Made by a program: the position numbers and the translations under genes. From NCBI GenBank assembly GCA_022036555.1, contig CM039133.1, positions 45,150,718-45,214,717 on the forward strand: 64,000 nucleotides of DNA, in the 5' to 3' direction. The notes below the pieces were generated by a model. It made no database searches. It was not told where the DNA came from and saw nothing but the letters and a program-made list of their open reading frames with translations. The DNA is from Microstegium vimineum (lineage: Eukaryota > Streptophyta > Magnoliopsida > Poales > Poaceae). Shown here in pieces: positions 1 through 12,659 of this stretch. Positions within the stretch are counted from its first letter, which is position 1; each line of letters begins with the position of its first letter.

Positions 1-1947
1 AAGGTGACGACGACGGAGATGACGAAGGCCGTGACAAGGACCCGCCAGCTCGTTCACCAATTGGCAAGAGCCCTCCTCAGAGCTCGAAAAGTCCGCCTTT
101 GGGCCCAACCAATGAGGCAGAAGGTTCAAGGGCCGCTTCTGGGGGCAACATAGTGCCTTCAACCCAGCCGAGCCCGAGCGGGCCACCTCCACCTCCCGAC
201 ACTCAGCCTATGCCCACGACAAATGAGGAGGGGCCCGACACTCAGACTATGCCCCCGACAAATGAGGAGGGGGCTCAAGGGGATGCACCGGTGGGAGTTA
301 CGGAGGGGGAACAAGCGACGCATCCAACGCCAGGTGCACCAAGCCAACAGGGAGGTACCGAGGCGGACAACCTGAAGGACGACTCTACATCGCTCCCATA
401 CTCGACTACGTTTCCAAGGTACATTACAGACGATCACACACAACATTCAATTCACATTTGTGCCTCGATCAATTCACATTCATACGTTCTAACCCGAATT
501 TTCCAGGCCTCAAGATGATCCTCATCATCTATTTCCGGAGTCGGGTGACTGTCCCGGCCACTTTGAGAACGGGAAGTTCATGATAACCAAGCAAGCACTT
601 CTTGATGAAGAATCATGGGATACAAGGAGGTTTCATCTCTGGTACATGGAAGCGGAAAAAAGAGGCATGTCAAGTTTCACCGTGAAGATTCCAGTCGATT
701 GCTTCCACTTGCCCGATATCGGGGATTTCACTATTCCGGTGGACTTCGAAGACATGTATAGGCTGTTACGGAGAGAAGACCTAGACATCGTCCAACTCAC
801 TCTATTTGCAATGTAAGTGACGACTTGCGAGTTAATTCCATTGATCTCTCCTATTCTATACGTCAACTCTACACTTATTAGACTATATGGTACGTTCACG
901 TGTATATGCAGGATGTCTGCCACCGTAAGCATCAAAAAGCATCGTCCAACTCTTTTTCTCTATCCAATGCATATCAATGAGGGTTCCATCAAGGGTCACA
1001 TGCCAACGGATAAAAATAAGACAAAAAAAACAGAGAGAAAAGGAATATAGAGACAATATGAGGAATCTGAAGAAGTGGCAGACTACATATGCTCAGTAAT
1101 GTTGAAGGTCAAGGAGGATGGGCCACGGTGTATCATGGCTCCATATCACTTTGGGTAAGTATGAAAACATGTTCGTAGAGTTCCGAAGTGCGTAGGATCA
1201 ATCTTTGTAATCATCCTAACCAATAGTCTGTTTGAATCGTGCAGCAACGGCCACCAGGGCCATTAGGTTGCATATCTCATCTATCCTCAAGATGGCAGAG
1301 CGGTCGTATTTGACTCATTGAGGACGATAACCAAACAAGGGTACAAGTCATTTGAAGATTGCTTGAAAGTGTAAGTCAATAAGAATTTTTATCTTTTACA
1401 GTTATCGTTATTAATCAAAACATGTCTAACTCTATTACATTTTGTGTAGGGCTTATAAGTCGTACTTGAAGAATCCCGAATGCTGGGATCGCAGGACCGA
1501 TAGTAGCAAGGAGAACAACACCGACCACATCAAAATCCGGCGCGAATTCCCGGTATGTAAAGTAATTGCAAAGTTCATTTGTGCTTTCTTTCCATATGTG
1601 TTTGTTCTAAAGCTTCTATAATTATCGTGCAGTGCGCCAAACAACCGGTTGGATCCAAAGCATGTGGCTTTTACACCTGCGAACACCTGAGGCAGTGCAG
1701 GGAGTACACTCAAAGCTGGAAGAAGCTCAAGGAAGGAGTCAAATGTTGGATGAACACCTACAAGCCATCCTTCAAGAAAGTTAAGGGGCAAATTTATAAG
1801 TTCATCATGGAGAAATGCGTTCACGAAGGAGAACAATTCTTTGACAAAGAATCCCCCTTAGCTATCGAACCTAGGTACGAGAGGCTTAGGAAATGGACGA
1901 CTCTGCTTCGTCCAAGTGATTACAAATGGCCTGTGGACTTTTCTTAG
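1..1947 (+). pseudogene. E1 second gene: proline-rich linker plus Ulp1-like C48 protease, 3' part
   Basis: Partial gene with recognisable exons: 1-418 (acidic then proline-rich, with a 13-residue repeat ending TNEEG near 201-275), 507-812, about 912-1155, 1245-1370, 1450-1552 and 1633-1947, most with GT/AG borders. The exon ending near 812 encodes the segment RREDLDIVQLTLFAM, which recurs at the same place in E2 and E3. The last exons form a Ulp1-type cysteine protease (C48): the His region at 1260-1275, FDSL with the Asp at about 1310, and QPVGSKACGFY with the oxyanion Gln and nucleophile Cys at about 1640-1675. Two in-frame stops break it: TAG at 1048-1050 and a TAG directly after the catalytic His at about 1264, where relatives have Trp. 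Family members occur as the second gene of plant CACTA elements; their role in transposition is unproven. Confidence 0.8.
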
Positions 1948-2159
1948 AGGATTTTGTAAATGTAACTCAAATGGACTTGTTGGTTTGATGTGATGTGTAT
2001 ATGGATGTTGAAAACTGTGTATTATGTCATGTGCAATGCTTTGGATGGTTTATATATAAATGTTTGCTGCATATGTATGAAATCTGGAATCTGGAAATAT
2101 TTTGAATTCAAATTCTGGGAATTATTTGAATTCTATTTTTTATTTTTTAATTTGAAAAC

Positions 2160-2408
2160 TATTTACCGAAGCGGGAAACTTAAGTGCCCGCTGCGGTTAA
2201 CCAAACTTAACCGCAGCGGACGCTGGAAGGTTGCCGCTGCGGTATATCCATTTACCGTAGCGGGCAACACAAGGCGTTCGCTGTGGTTAATGGTTGTTAA
2301 CCGCAGCGGGCACCTTATGTTGCCCGCTACGGCAAACCATTTCTTTATCGTAGCGTGGCAGCGCAAGCGGACGCTGCGGTAAGTGGTTTTGACCGCTGCG
2401 GTAAAGGG
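2160..2408. repeat. E1 subterminal repeats
   Basis: About ten copies, in both orientations, of a short unit around CCGCTGCGGTTAA / TTAACCGCAGCGG, alternately separated by TTGCCCGCT-like spacers. Arrays like this inside CACTA ends are binding sites for the element-encoded DNA-binding protein (TnpA in Spm). The unit differs from those of E2 and E3, so the three elements are different families. Confidence 0.85.
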
Positions 2409-2421
2409 TTCTGTAGTAGTG

Positions 2422-2770
2422 TTACCACTCAAAGTATGTTGTATAGTGAGGCTTCAGAACCCCACCCATGTAATCCAGTGTCTAGCCTTGCCAGTTGATG
2501 CTCATGATCACAGGGGAGCACGATGGGCCACGAAGTTGCTAGGAAGCCGCTCCCCCTTCACTTGCTATAGTTCCTCCATGTATGTCAGGTGGCTTAGGGG
2601 TGCCACGCACCTGCACACCTGGAGCCACCTAGAGCCATAGACGCATCGACATGTGCCCCCTGCTGCACAACCGTTGCCGAGGTGTCTTGCTTCCTGATGG
2701 ATCAAGGGACAGGCACGAAGATAGGGCCGTAATTATCTGCAGTTCATGACATTCTCTTATGCATGGTAGC
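2422..2770. other. Spacer between E1 and E2
   Basis: About 350 bases of ordinary sequence between two CACTA ends. I see no gene, no tRNA and no terminal repeats. The short reading frame at 2383-2640 is not conserved with anything I recognise. The last three bases, AGC, are the target duplication of E2. Confidence 0.6.
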
Positions 2771-2945
2771 CACTAGTACAAAACCTGACTATGCAGGTGG
2801 TTCGGAACGCATTTGTACAGGCGGTTTCCCGAACCGCCGGCGCTGGGGGCCAGTAGAAATGGAACATTTCTGTAGGCGGTTGCTTTAGAACCGCCTGCAG
2901 AAATCCATTTTCACAGGTGGTTCTCTTAGTGAACCGCCTGTGGAA
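2771..2945. repeat. E2 left terminus and subterminal repeats
   Basis: Terminal inverted repeat followed by five to six alternating copies of a CAGGCGGTT-type unit and its complement, often next to AGAAATGG or TTTCTACAG. Matching arrays lie at the other end. Confidence 0.88.
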
Positions 2946-3201
2946 ATGATTTTTTGGTATTTATGTATTACTGTATTATTCAATATATACATATATATTG
3001 TTATTGAAACTACTAAACCCTATTGGATGGTGTTCAAATATATAGCAACATATAAATTAAATATCTCATACATACATTTCTTTCTTCAAAGTACCATGCT
3101 CGCAATAAAGTTACAAGTGTATGGCACATTATATACATGAGTCTCACGCTCACACATATAAAGTTACAGGTCTATATACATCCAGAGTTTGGACTTGTCC
3201 T

Positions 3202-6200
3202 CTAAAAACCGGACCGAGTAAGATTTAGGCTATAAACCTCTGTTAGCGCTTCGTACTCGGGCTTGGCTAATTCACTCTCATCATCAAGATATTTCCCTAC
3301 ACTTGAGATGACTTGTTTGATGAGGAAAAGGCACACGTCTTCAACTATGGTGTACAATATCTTTTCGTTGATGGTCGTCACCTTGGCTTTTTTCTTGGAA
3401 GGTTTCTTCTTAGTTGTTGTGTCTCCTCCTTTCATGTGCTCGCACACGTAGTATCCACAGAGGACAGATCCTGCTGGTTGCTTGTGGCACTATAAAACAG
3501 AAAATTAAAGTGGTTATTTATACATGCTCGCACACATAGTATATCCACATAGTACATGTATGATATGTATTCATAAGAGTAAGTTTTCATACTTACCGGC
3601 TAGTCATATATAACTTTGAATGGCTCATTTTCATTTTTCTTCGATTCAAGCTGTCCACCGTTGATTATATAAAACCGCCATGCCCTACGAACTCGAATAC
3701 AATCAACATGTTAATTATTCTTCAAATCTCATAATGCAAAAGTATACGTGCATATCTCAACTTACATCTCTAGCATCTCAATGAAATGTCCATAGCTTGA
3801 TGGTGGGTAATCTGCAAAGTATAGTACCACCACCCTTCCTTTTTTAGGATAAATGACGACGCAGATCCAGTGGTCCCTACATGAATCAAATTATTATGTA
3901 GTTTGATCACCCAAAGTTATACAGTGCCACTACCCAAACTCATGTACTTACCCAAAGTTGTACGGTGCCATTATCGATTTCCTGTCTTGATACTTTTTCA
4001 TACACTTTGAAATGTAGGAGTACTTGGCTTCAAATTTAAACTGTAATTGTTTCTTTTTTGCGGCCCGTGCTCTACCTTGTAAGCCTCTTAAATCGTCGTT
4101 GTCTTCCCCGATTCTGAATGTGTTCCTTTCTTCGCATATATCAATTGGGTTCAGATAGGAAATCCTTTCCTCGGCAAAACAATCGAGGTACGTACCGTAA
4201 GCCTGCTCCTGCTCATTAAATAGCATTCTACAAGGCACATGCATATGTCAGATATTAAACATTTGCAACTACAATGCATGTATAACTATGTAACACTTAC
4301 AATGCAAACGTCGTTATTATCTGTACATCTAGTCTCTCGAGGTTCATCATCAACCAAATGTCTTCAAAGCTAATCATGCACAGATTATGATCACTTTGAA
4401 ACGCCTTATGTGGTATAGACACGTTGATGGCGTGAATGCCAGCAGAAGAGGCTCTCATGTACCAGACATGCATCCTTTTGACATTGTTTGGGACCTTTTG
4501 GAGTTTCTCCCAGCTTAGTAGAGGCTTTCCCACCACATAGTTTTTAGGCACAGACTTGTAGTCTTCCCAAGTTGGCACCTTGAATTTGCAGGGAATTACC
4601 TTAGGCACCGGCTGCGGTGACTTCGTGAGCTCAGACAACTCGAGGACTTCACTAGTGTGTTTTTTCCCAATTCCTCTCAAAAATCTGGTCGTGCCAGCTA
4701 TTTTTTTCTTTGGCTCGAATTGGGAAATCAACTTGGGGATAGGAAACTTCTTCTTTGGCGGCGCTGGTGGATCCGGTGTTTGTTTAGGATCTTTTGGTTG
4801 TGGGGAAGGTGTGGATTCTTGTTGTGGATGCGGCGGAGGTGATGTTTGTGGTGCCGATGACTGTGGTGGAGGTGATGATTGTGGTGTAGGTGACGGATGT
4901 GGCGGAGGTGATGACTGTGGTGGAGGTGACAGAGCTGGTGGAGGTGATGGATGTAGCGGAGGTGACCGAGGTGGGCTCCAATGAGACTGGATTGGTGATG
5001 GTGGTGGGTTTGGAAGAGGATCAGTCGGTCTTAATGACTCCTCAACTGCCATCTCTTGAGAGGACGGTGGCGGCTCCCTCAGCTGGACGTCCCGCCGAGG
5101 CCAAAGAATGAAATTGTTTATGGCATGTCTGAGTTTCTCAATGTCCTCGGGACCAGGGATGTCTAAAATCTCATCCTCATATCCTTGGACGACGGTCGAT
5201 ACTTCTACTCTGTAGTAGTCTTCAGGAATGTCAGCACCGTGGTACTTGCGTCCCGGGATCGCTTTGCTCGTGGCTACTTCCCTTATACGATGATTGTTAA
5301 TGTCATATCTTATGACTAGGGAGCAAGCCACTGGAGTAACAATGTCGTCAACCGGATATTTAACCTTATTCCCAGTAGACGCTACACTGCTTGGTACCTC
5401 GGCAACGGTCTGCTGGGACACCACTGGGACTAGCTGCATATGGTGTGCCTGAGCGCTAATTTGTTGATTTGACACGACCGCACTCGCCAGTTTCTACATC
5501 AACTCAAGAGGAGGATTGTCTACCAACTTCTCCATAAACTCTGTGAACTCTTTCTTAGCCTCTTCCTTCCAATAGCTAGCCATTTATTCCTTGTATCGAT
5601 CACATTTCCTATACTCGCCTTCCCACTGAGGGTCGAATCCCTGCTTCCATCCTTCCTTGGATGACACGCCTCAAACACGGCCAGGATGCTCAGGGTTGCC
5701 CAGGCCCTCGCTAAGGATGTCCCTCTCTCTCTTCGTGGCTTGAATTTACCTTCTTGTTGCTTGGCTGCCACCGCAAAGATGTTCTTTGCTACTTGTTCAA
5801 CCTCAGGGTCATCAAAGGACAAACCGCTCTCGGTTTCCTTTGGTTTTCTAGCCCGAATCCAATTCGCGGAGCTTTCACCAACTTGTTTGGATAGCATCGG
5901 TAACCCTTTCTCCTTCTTAGCAACCTCTTCTTGTTGCCATTTGGGAGCCTGACGCTGATAACCACCTGAGCCTAGACGGTGGTGGTACTTATTCTTCTTT
6001 GCGAGAGCGGAGTTGGATTCGCTCAGAGCTATGAATTTTGCCTCTTTCCTCTGCTCTAGAAAGACCGCCCACTGGCCTTTAGTAATCTTGTACGTTGTTG
6101 TAGGGTCCAACCCTTTCTTTGCAAACTTGGTATTCAAGTCGGACCTCCAGTTTCGGAAACTGGCCGCAGCCTGCTTCAAGGTATAGTCCTTTATCAGTGC

Positions 6201-6971
6201 CTCTGGGATGGCTCCAGGAAACTGGAACCTCGTCTTCATTTTTTCCCAAATTCTTGTCTTGTCATCCTCCGACACAATGGCCCAGGTCTTGTTAGTGACG
6301 TCAAGAAGGTCCCTAACACAAAAGCCAATTGCATTCCGGTACTTGGATAGGGCCTCCAAAGGAGCTGTGGGCTGTCCTATTGAGCTGACTTCTAAGATGG
6401 CATATACGTCGTCTGGAAACTGGTTCAATCCTCTCTCGCCTCGTTTGCCACCGCTCCGCTTCTTTTTCCTTGATGGCTCATTGCTCGTCGTCGCGGTCGG
6501 TTCGGGTGCGTCTTCGGCACGTTGTGACATCAACTCTTCCATCTGAGCCAATGCCCTCTGAATATAAACATTGTGAGTTTAATGGTGATGGTTTTAATAG
6601 ACATGTAATTAAATAAAAACATGAAATCATATAATTACCTCATCGGATTCTGCATCATAATTAGGGTCATGGCGTAATTCACATTCAAATTGTTCTCAAG
6701 CCTTCCTCACTTCGATCCGCTCGAAGTCGTCGCTAGGGATCCAAGTGTTCTCCGGAGTTGATTGGTTCCCTTCTTCTTCCTCCATGGGGTCGGACGACCC
6801 CAGGCATTGCCCCATTTGGTGGGTATCTTGTACTTGCTTCGTGGGGTCGATCGACCCCACGCCTTGCCCTGTTTGGTGGGCATCTTGTACTTGCTCCGTG
6901 GGGTCGGACCCTGGGGCTTGTTCCGTGTGAACAAACCCTTGTGCTTGGTCCTTGTTGCTTGGAGATGTCAT
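3202..6971 (-). pseudogene. E2 second gene: Transposase_24 domain, proline-rich linker, C48 protease
   Basis: Reading right to left: exon 1 (6971-6639) has a 22-residue repeat built on QVQD-HQ-GQ-GS-DP and an in-frame TGA at 6698. Exon 2 starts near 6557 and encodes a basic stretch (SRKKKRSGGKRGERG) and a domain typical of plant Transposase_24 (Ptta/En/Spm) proteins, including DPTTTYKITKGQWAVFLEQR-like sequence; the frame is lost near 5640-5700 and a TAG lies near 5490. The 5475-4301 part has a long Pro/Ser linker (about residues 155-240 of that segment) and the conserved ERLDVQIITTFAL end. C48 exons follow at 4227-3952, 3876-3766, about 3697-3598 and 3489-3202. His (DHW) and QPAGSVLCGYY with Gln and Cys are present, but the usual Asp position reads VVVLYF, with Tyr. 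A TAG interrupts the penultimate exon. Confidence 0.82.
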
Positions 6972-8250
6972 CGTAGAAATCTAATAAAGGATAGGCATTT
7001 ATATAAGTATTTACATCTATACCTAATAATCAAATGTCTATACAAATGTCAGTGAATACAAATGTCTATACCTAATAAGTATTTATAAGCATTGCAAATA
7101 GACACAAGAGGTCTTTTTCTGGTGACAATATTTAAGGTCTTTTTCTCGAGGAATAAACATGAAATTTCTAGTGAATATATATAAGGTCATTTAATTTCTC
7201 AGGGAGTCATTTTTCTATTACAAATACATACACGAGGTCAATTAATAATTACAAGCATTTATTACATACAAGAAACATATATATATAATCATTTAATAAT
7301 TACAAGTATTTATAAGCATTTAATAATTACAAGCATTTATTACATACATTTACATATAAGCATACAAATATATAAGCATTTACAAGTATAAAGAAAATAA
7401 AAAAACATAAAAAATGCTAGTAGCACCACCTCTCTCTCTCTTTCTCTTATTTTCTCCTAGGCCCACGGCCTTTTCCTCTCCTCTCTCTCGGGCACGGCCC
7501 ACGGCCCAGCAGCACCACCTCCCTCTCTTTCTCTCGCTGCAACCATGGGCCCACATGTCATTTCCATCCTCCCCACCACTCCACCAGCCGCTCCACAGCC
7601 ACCACTGCCGTCGCTGCGTAGCTGTCGCCGCCGCCACGCCGCCACAGAGAGGGAGAAGAAGAGGGAACTGCCGAAGAGAGCACTTACCCCGGCTCGCGCG
7701 AAGAAGACCGACGGAGATGGCCGGCGACGGCGGGAAGGGCGGCGCGGGCTCACGGTGGCTCGTGGAAATTTTTGGTAGCCTGGCGACATGTTTTCGAAAC
7801 GACTGGCGCCTTGTGACTTAGAAATTTTCGCCAAAGTCGCGCGTGACATATATAGGATGTCCATTTCTACATGCATTTCTACAGGTGGTGGTCAACACCA
7901 ACTGCCAGTAGAAACAATTTGCAAAATCAATTTAATAAAATTTAAGAAAATCATATCTTGAGAAATATTGTTCCAAAAATTGTGAAATAAATTTTGTAGT
8001 GTTTGTAGTTTAGGGTTTAGTGTTTAGGGTTTAGGGTTTAGGGTTTAGTGTTTAGGGTTTAAGGGTTTAGGGTTAAGTGTTAAGGGTTTAGGGTTTAATG
8101 TATTTCTAATATCTCGATTAATACATAGAGTTCATCATCCCAGGATTATAGAAATAAGCATAGGGTCTCACATGTAGAAACAAAAATAGGGTGTCCACAT
8201 GTACAAACATAAATGGATGACATGGCAAATAAAAAAAACAATCTAGGCAG
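6972..8250. other. E2 region between its two genes, with GC-rich leader
   Basis: Downstream of the transposase and upstream of the second gene. 6972-7400 is AT-rich with repeated CATTTATAAGC-type words. 7410-7790 is GC-rich with CT runs, in contrast to its surroundings, and sits where a promoter or 5' leader of the minus-strand second gene would be. A single hairpin resembling the terminal repeats (TTTCTACAGGTGGT ... AGTAGAAA) lies at 7869-7912. I see no coding sequence. Confidence 0.5.
8006..8100. repeat. Degenerate telomere-like repeats (TTTAGGG)
   Basis: About twelve tandem copies of TTTAGGG or a one-base variant (TTTAGTG, TTAAGGG). TTTAGGG is the plant telomere unit. The block is internal to E2, between its genes, and is too degenerate to be a recent telomere insertion. 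Confidence 0.85.
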
Positions 8251-11200
8251 CTAAACTGTTCTTCCTTGTCCATCGTGGCGCACCCAAGGTAGCGATTTTT
8301 GTGGGATGCTTCGCTCAACACTCCTTATTTTTAGTGGATGGTCATCTACAAAGAAACACATGTTGTTGAACTCATTAAATTCATCCAGGTCAGATACACC
8401 ATCAACCCCTATAGCTTGTTGCTTTCCAGGAATAACTACATGCTTCGGCTTGTCGGTACTTTTCTTCTCATTAGGACAAAGGATCTGTTCAACATAGAAG
8501 ACCTGTGCAGCATGGTTAGCCATTATCCACGGATCATCTTTGTAGCCTACCTTACTTAGATCAAGAACTCTGACCCCATAGTTGTCCACTGTGACATGTT
8601 TGTCTTCAACCCATTGGCATCGAAACATAGGGATCTGAAATGTAGCATAGTCTAGCTCCCATATGGCATCAACGAAGCCAAAGAACATATTTTCATCCCC
8701 AGTTTCAGAGTCTAAGGCATCACATCGAACTCCATTGTTTTGTGCAATGCTCTTTTGGTCCTTGGACTTGGTACAGAATGTGAAGCCACTAATGTCATAG
8801 CTTTGCCATGTTGTGACCTAGCATGATGGTCCAGAAGCCAACGCCTTGATGGTGCGTTCCTCAATTGTTTCCCCCTCTGGAATGTCAAACTCCTTTAGCC
8901 ATGAGGTGAACTTATTCTTGTGTTCCTTCATTAACCACTCATCTGTGTGCCCATGATTTTGTTTGCGAAGCTCATCAATATGTTGCTCGATCAAAGGCTC
9001 CTATATTGAGAGTTGATGAAGGATGCTGTGATGTGCCTCGAGGACTGAATGGTAATCTTGCGGGACTAATGATTTTTTCCCATCCTCCCTCTTCTATTCA
9101 GCCTGATTTTTTCCCATCCTCCCTCTTCTATTCAGCCTACCATCATGTCTTGACGGAGGCAAACCTATTGCATCCTGGTCTTTTAGGACGTTGTTGCAGA
9201 ATGGACCACCAGACTCAATTGCCTCTTTGGTTAAGTACCCCTCTACCATGGATGCCTCAGGACGAGCACGTGTTGATACGTAGCCATTAAGTGTTGACAT
9301 GAAACGCTCATACGTCCACATCTCATGCAAATACATGGGACTCAGTGCCTCTATCTATGGAACCAAGTGCATCACAAGGTGAACTATAATATCGAAGAAT
9401 GTTGGAGGAAAACACATCTCGAACTGTGACACTGTCTCCGCTGCAAATTCCTTAAGAGATGTCAAATCATCACGGTCGATCACCTTCTGTGAGATCCTGT
9501 TGAAGAAGTAGCACAACCGTGTGACTGCAACCTTTATCCACATTGGATTTATAGCCCTGATGGCAATAGAGAGGAAAGTAGTCAGCATGGTATGACAATC
9601 ATGTGGGTTGTAGTTGGTGAGTGTAAGGTCTTTCATTGACACAATACTTCGTATGTTAGAGCAGAATCCAGATGGGACCTTCAGATTCTTCAACCACAAA
9701 CACATCGAATGTTTCTCATCATTGTTGAGGTTGTAGCTTGCTGCCGGGAGATGGTACTTCCCATTTTCTTGAAGAACAGGGTGGAGTTCTTTTTTTATGT
9801 CTAACTGTACCATGTCCAGACGTGACTTTAGTGCTTCCTTTGTCTTACCATTTATGTCTAGCAAGGTTCCAATTAGGCTTTCAAACACGTTCTTCTGAAC
9901 GTGCATACCATCGATCGCATGGCGTACGTCTAACTCAGGCCAGTATGACAAATACTCGAAGAAATATATTTCTTCTTAAACGTAGCCCCTGGAGTTGGTT
10001 TGACATTCTTTCTTTGTTTTCTGTATGTTGTCTTCTTCCCGAAAACAAATTTAAGGTTCCTGACTAGGTTGAAAACTCTTTTGCCTTTACTGTTGTCAGT
10101 GGGGCAGTAGACTGGAGTTCAACGTTATTGTCGAAGTGCTTATCCATCTTCTTCTGGCGGTATATGTGTCCTTTCGATAAGAAGCGTCTGTGCCTCATGT
10201 ACACTATATTCTTAGATGCAGTAAGGGACACGTGAGCGGTTTCATCTATGCATACCACACAACCAACCTTTCCCTTGAACTGCCCTGATAATGTGAAGAG
10301 AGCAGGGTAATCGTTGATGGTAACAAAGATAATTGCTCTCAACGTGAATGATTCTTGGCGATACTCGTCCCACATTTTAACACCTGTTTCCCACAATATC
10401 TTCATGTCTTCCATTAAGGGCTCCAAGAAAACATCCATGTCAACTCCAGGATGTGTAGGTCCAGAGATAAGGATGGTTAGCATGAGATATTTTCGCTTCT
10501 GCATCAACCATGGCGGAAGGTTGTAGATGGTGAGGATCACCGGCCATGTGTTGTGCGTGCTGCTCCTCTCAGCAAATGGATTCATTCTGTCAGTACTCAG
10601 TGCAAACCTAACATTTCTTTGTTCCTTTGCAAAGTCTTCGTGGTTGTTATTGAAATCTATCCACTGCTTGCCATCGGCTGGGTGCCGAAGCTTCCCATCG
10701 TCTTTGATGTGCTCATTAGAAGCATGTCAGCTCATAAGTTTGGAATCCTCTGGGTTAGCAAACAAACACCTCAATCGATCGACCACAGGCAGATACCATA
10801 TCACCAAAGCAGGAATCTTTTTCAGCGCATAATAGTCTACTTCTTTTTCTTTGATCATGGGTTTGGAACTCTGTTGGGTCTTCTTTCGCTTCTTTCCTTT
10901 ACACACCACCGAGGCAGCACAATGTTCCTCTTTGTAGTCTTTATTCATTTTATATCTACTTGCATTACACTTTGGACAGCTCTCCATGTCCTTATATTTG
11001 TCACCTCGATATAGGATAGAGTGATTTCTACAAGCATGGATCTTCTCAACACCCATCGTGGGTGGACTGATTAGCTTCTTTGCATAGTACGTGTTAGCAG
11101 GCACTTTGTTTTCCTTAGGAAGCATGTCTGTGATAATACTCAGGAATGCATCAAAGCCAGCATCACAAATACCAAACCTAGCTTTGCATACCAACAACTT

Positions 11201-11789
11201 TAGCACCGAACGCAAGGTCGTGAAATCTTTGGTGCAACCCTTAGACTCATTGTACAAAGGCTCTTTTGCTGCCTTCATGAGGTCCTCCATAGCTTTCTTG
11301 AAGAACATTGATGGATCTTCTGCATGACGACGCAACATTGCCTCCAGGAATTCTGCATCTTCCGCAACCATATTATTTTGCATCACATCAGTGCCCATGC
11401 CTTCAATTCCTCCAGCGAAACCATGATCAAGACCATCGGTGACAGGTTGTTGTGTCTCGTGTACTAACTGAAACCCACCGTCAACAAACATATCTGGACC
11501 ATCGGCGTCGATATTTGCATGACTAACAATTGTATAAGGCACAAGCTCTCTTCTCCATGCTTTTCCAAATCAAGTAATCCTTCATAAATCCTCGGCGGAC
11601 AAGATGAGAAAGGATTTGTTGATGGTCATCAAATACTCTCACATTCCTGCAGTCCATGCATGGACAATGTATGTGCGTCTTCTTTGTTCTCCAAGCATGG
11701 TTCTTAGCGGCATCAATAAACTTATGAACCTTGGGTATGTATGATTCATCTAGCCTTGACAAATTATACATCCAGAATGACCTCTCCAT
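8251..11789 (-). pseudogene. E2 TNP2-type CACTA transposase
   Basis: Starts with ATG at 11789. The first 90 residues form the transposase-associated N-terminal domain with the zinc-binding pattern HCPCMDCRN. A one-base frameshift near 11540 joins this to the next segment (11542-10727), which contains the Cys pair in CPKCNASRYK. The TNP2 family core (DDE-type catalytic domain of En/Spm) runs through 10585-10064 and on to 9355. DUF4218-type sequence (FEMCFPPTFFDIIVHLVMHLV) is at about 9450-9358 and a DUF4216-type C-terminus (FVDAIWELDY, VDLSKVGYKDDPW-like) at 8688-8251. Frame breaks near 10730, 10060, 9950-9350 and 8690-9090 mean no single product is possible. The protein would bind and cut the CACTA ends in the nucleus. 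Confidence 0.85.
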
Positions 11790-11839
11790 CGATCAATACC
11801 TGATTATCAAAAGGGGGAGACAACAAATATTATGTAACC

Positions 11840-12450
11840 ATCTTAATCAACCTGACTTGAAGAAAATAAAGAAAATAAATGAAGATCAAAACCTCTCCCT
11901 TAGAGTTTATTAGCCACTAAGTATCATTGATCAACATTAACACAACATTGATCAATGAAAACAAGTAAATATATCTAGCATAAACTAAATTAAAAAGCAA
12001 AAATGAAAATGGAGCAAAAATGAAGATCAAAACCTCCCCCTTAGAGTTTATTAGCTAGGGTTTAGGTCCAGCCACTAAGTATCACAATTAAATTAATGAA
12101 ACATAAGTTCATAAAGTGGATGAAATAAAATGAGAAATAAAAAAGCATAACAAAAAATCCAAGTACAATAATTAGAAAAACTACCAAAAAAACTACACTT
12201 CTCTCTCAAACATTCTAGGACTCTTCTCTCTCACTCATGGTGAAACCCTAGATTATTAGCTAGGGTTTAGAGTAAGAGTATATTTAACACAACATTGATT
12301 CATAACAATCAAGTAAATATATATAGCATAAACTAAATTAAAAAGCAAACATGAAGATGGAGAGCAAACATTAAGTAAATATATATAGCATAAACTAAAT
12401 TGAACACCTAGGAATCTTCTCTCTCACTCATGGTGAAACCCTAGATCCAA
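11840..12450. repeat. E2 transposase 5' region with diffuse direct repeats
   Basis: Upstream of the transposase start. Segments near 11975, 12320 and 12385 repeat the words TAGCATAAACTAAATT and AAGTAAATATAT, and TTAGCTAGGGTTTAG occurs near 12050 and 12255. Pieces near 12230 and 12425 repeat CTCACTCATGGTGAAACCC. No coding potential. It would hold the transposase promoter and leader. Confidence 0.55.
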
Positions 12451-12659
12451 AATGTGGCTCCAATTGAGCAAAAATGAGCTAAATAAGGCAATAGGGACAT
12501 AAACTAACCTTTTTAACCAATCTTCTTCCAAGAAATGAAGATCAAAACCTCCCCTCTTGTATTTTGAAAAATCTGGACCTCCAAAATCGCCTCCAATGAA
12601 AGGTGCCGGCTAGAACTGTAGCGGGTCAGGTGGAAGAAGAGAGTGGGGGTCGGGAGGGT

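Larger units (their letters stand above)
1..2421 (+). mobile_element. CACTA element E1, right part
   Basis: The element ends at 2409-2421 with TTCTGTAGTAGTG, the inverse of the CACTACTACAGAA terminus of CACTA transposons. Just inside the end is a dense array of short inverted repeats, and inside that the 3' exons of a C48-protease gene. The left end and the transposase gene lie outside the window, so the 3-bp target duplication cannot be tested; the three bases after the end are TTA. Confidence 0.88.

Noticed and set aside
4580..4984. Glycine-rich frame on the plus strand
   Set aside because: It is the complement of the proline-rich linker of the E2 second gene; the repeat keeps several frames open.
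6540..6557. Start codon of a separate protein near 6551
   Set aside because: The codon there is TTG and it lies just inside an exon with a good acceptor at 6558; the segment belongs to the E2 second gene.
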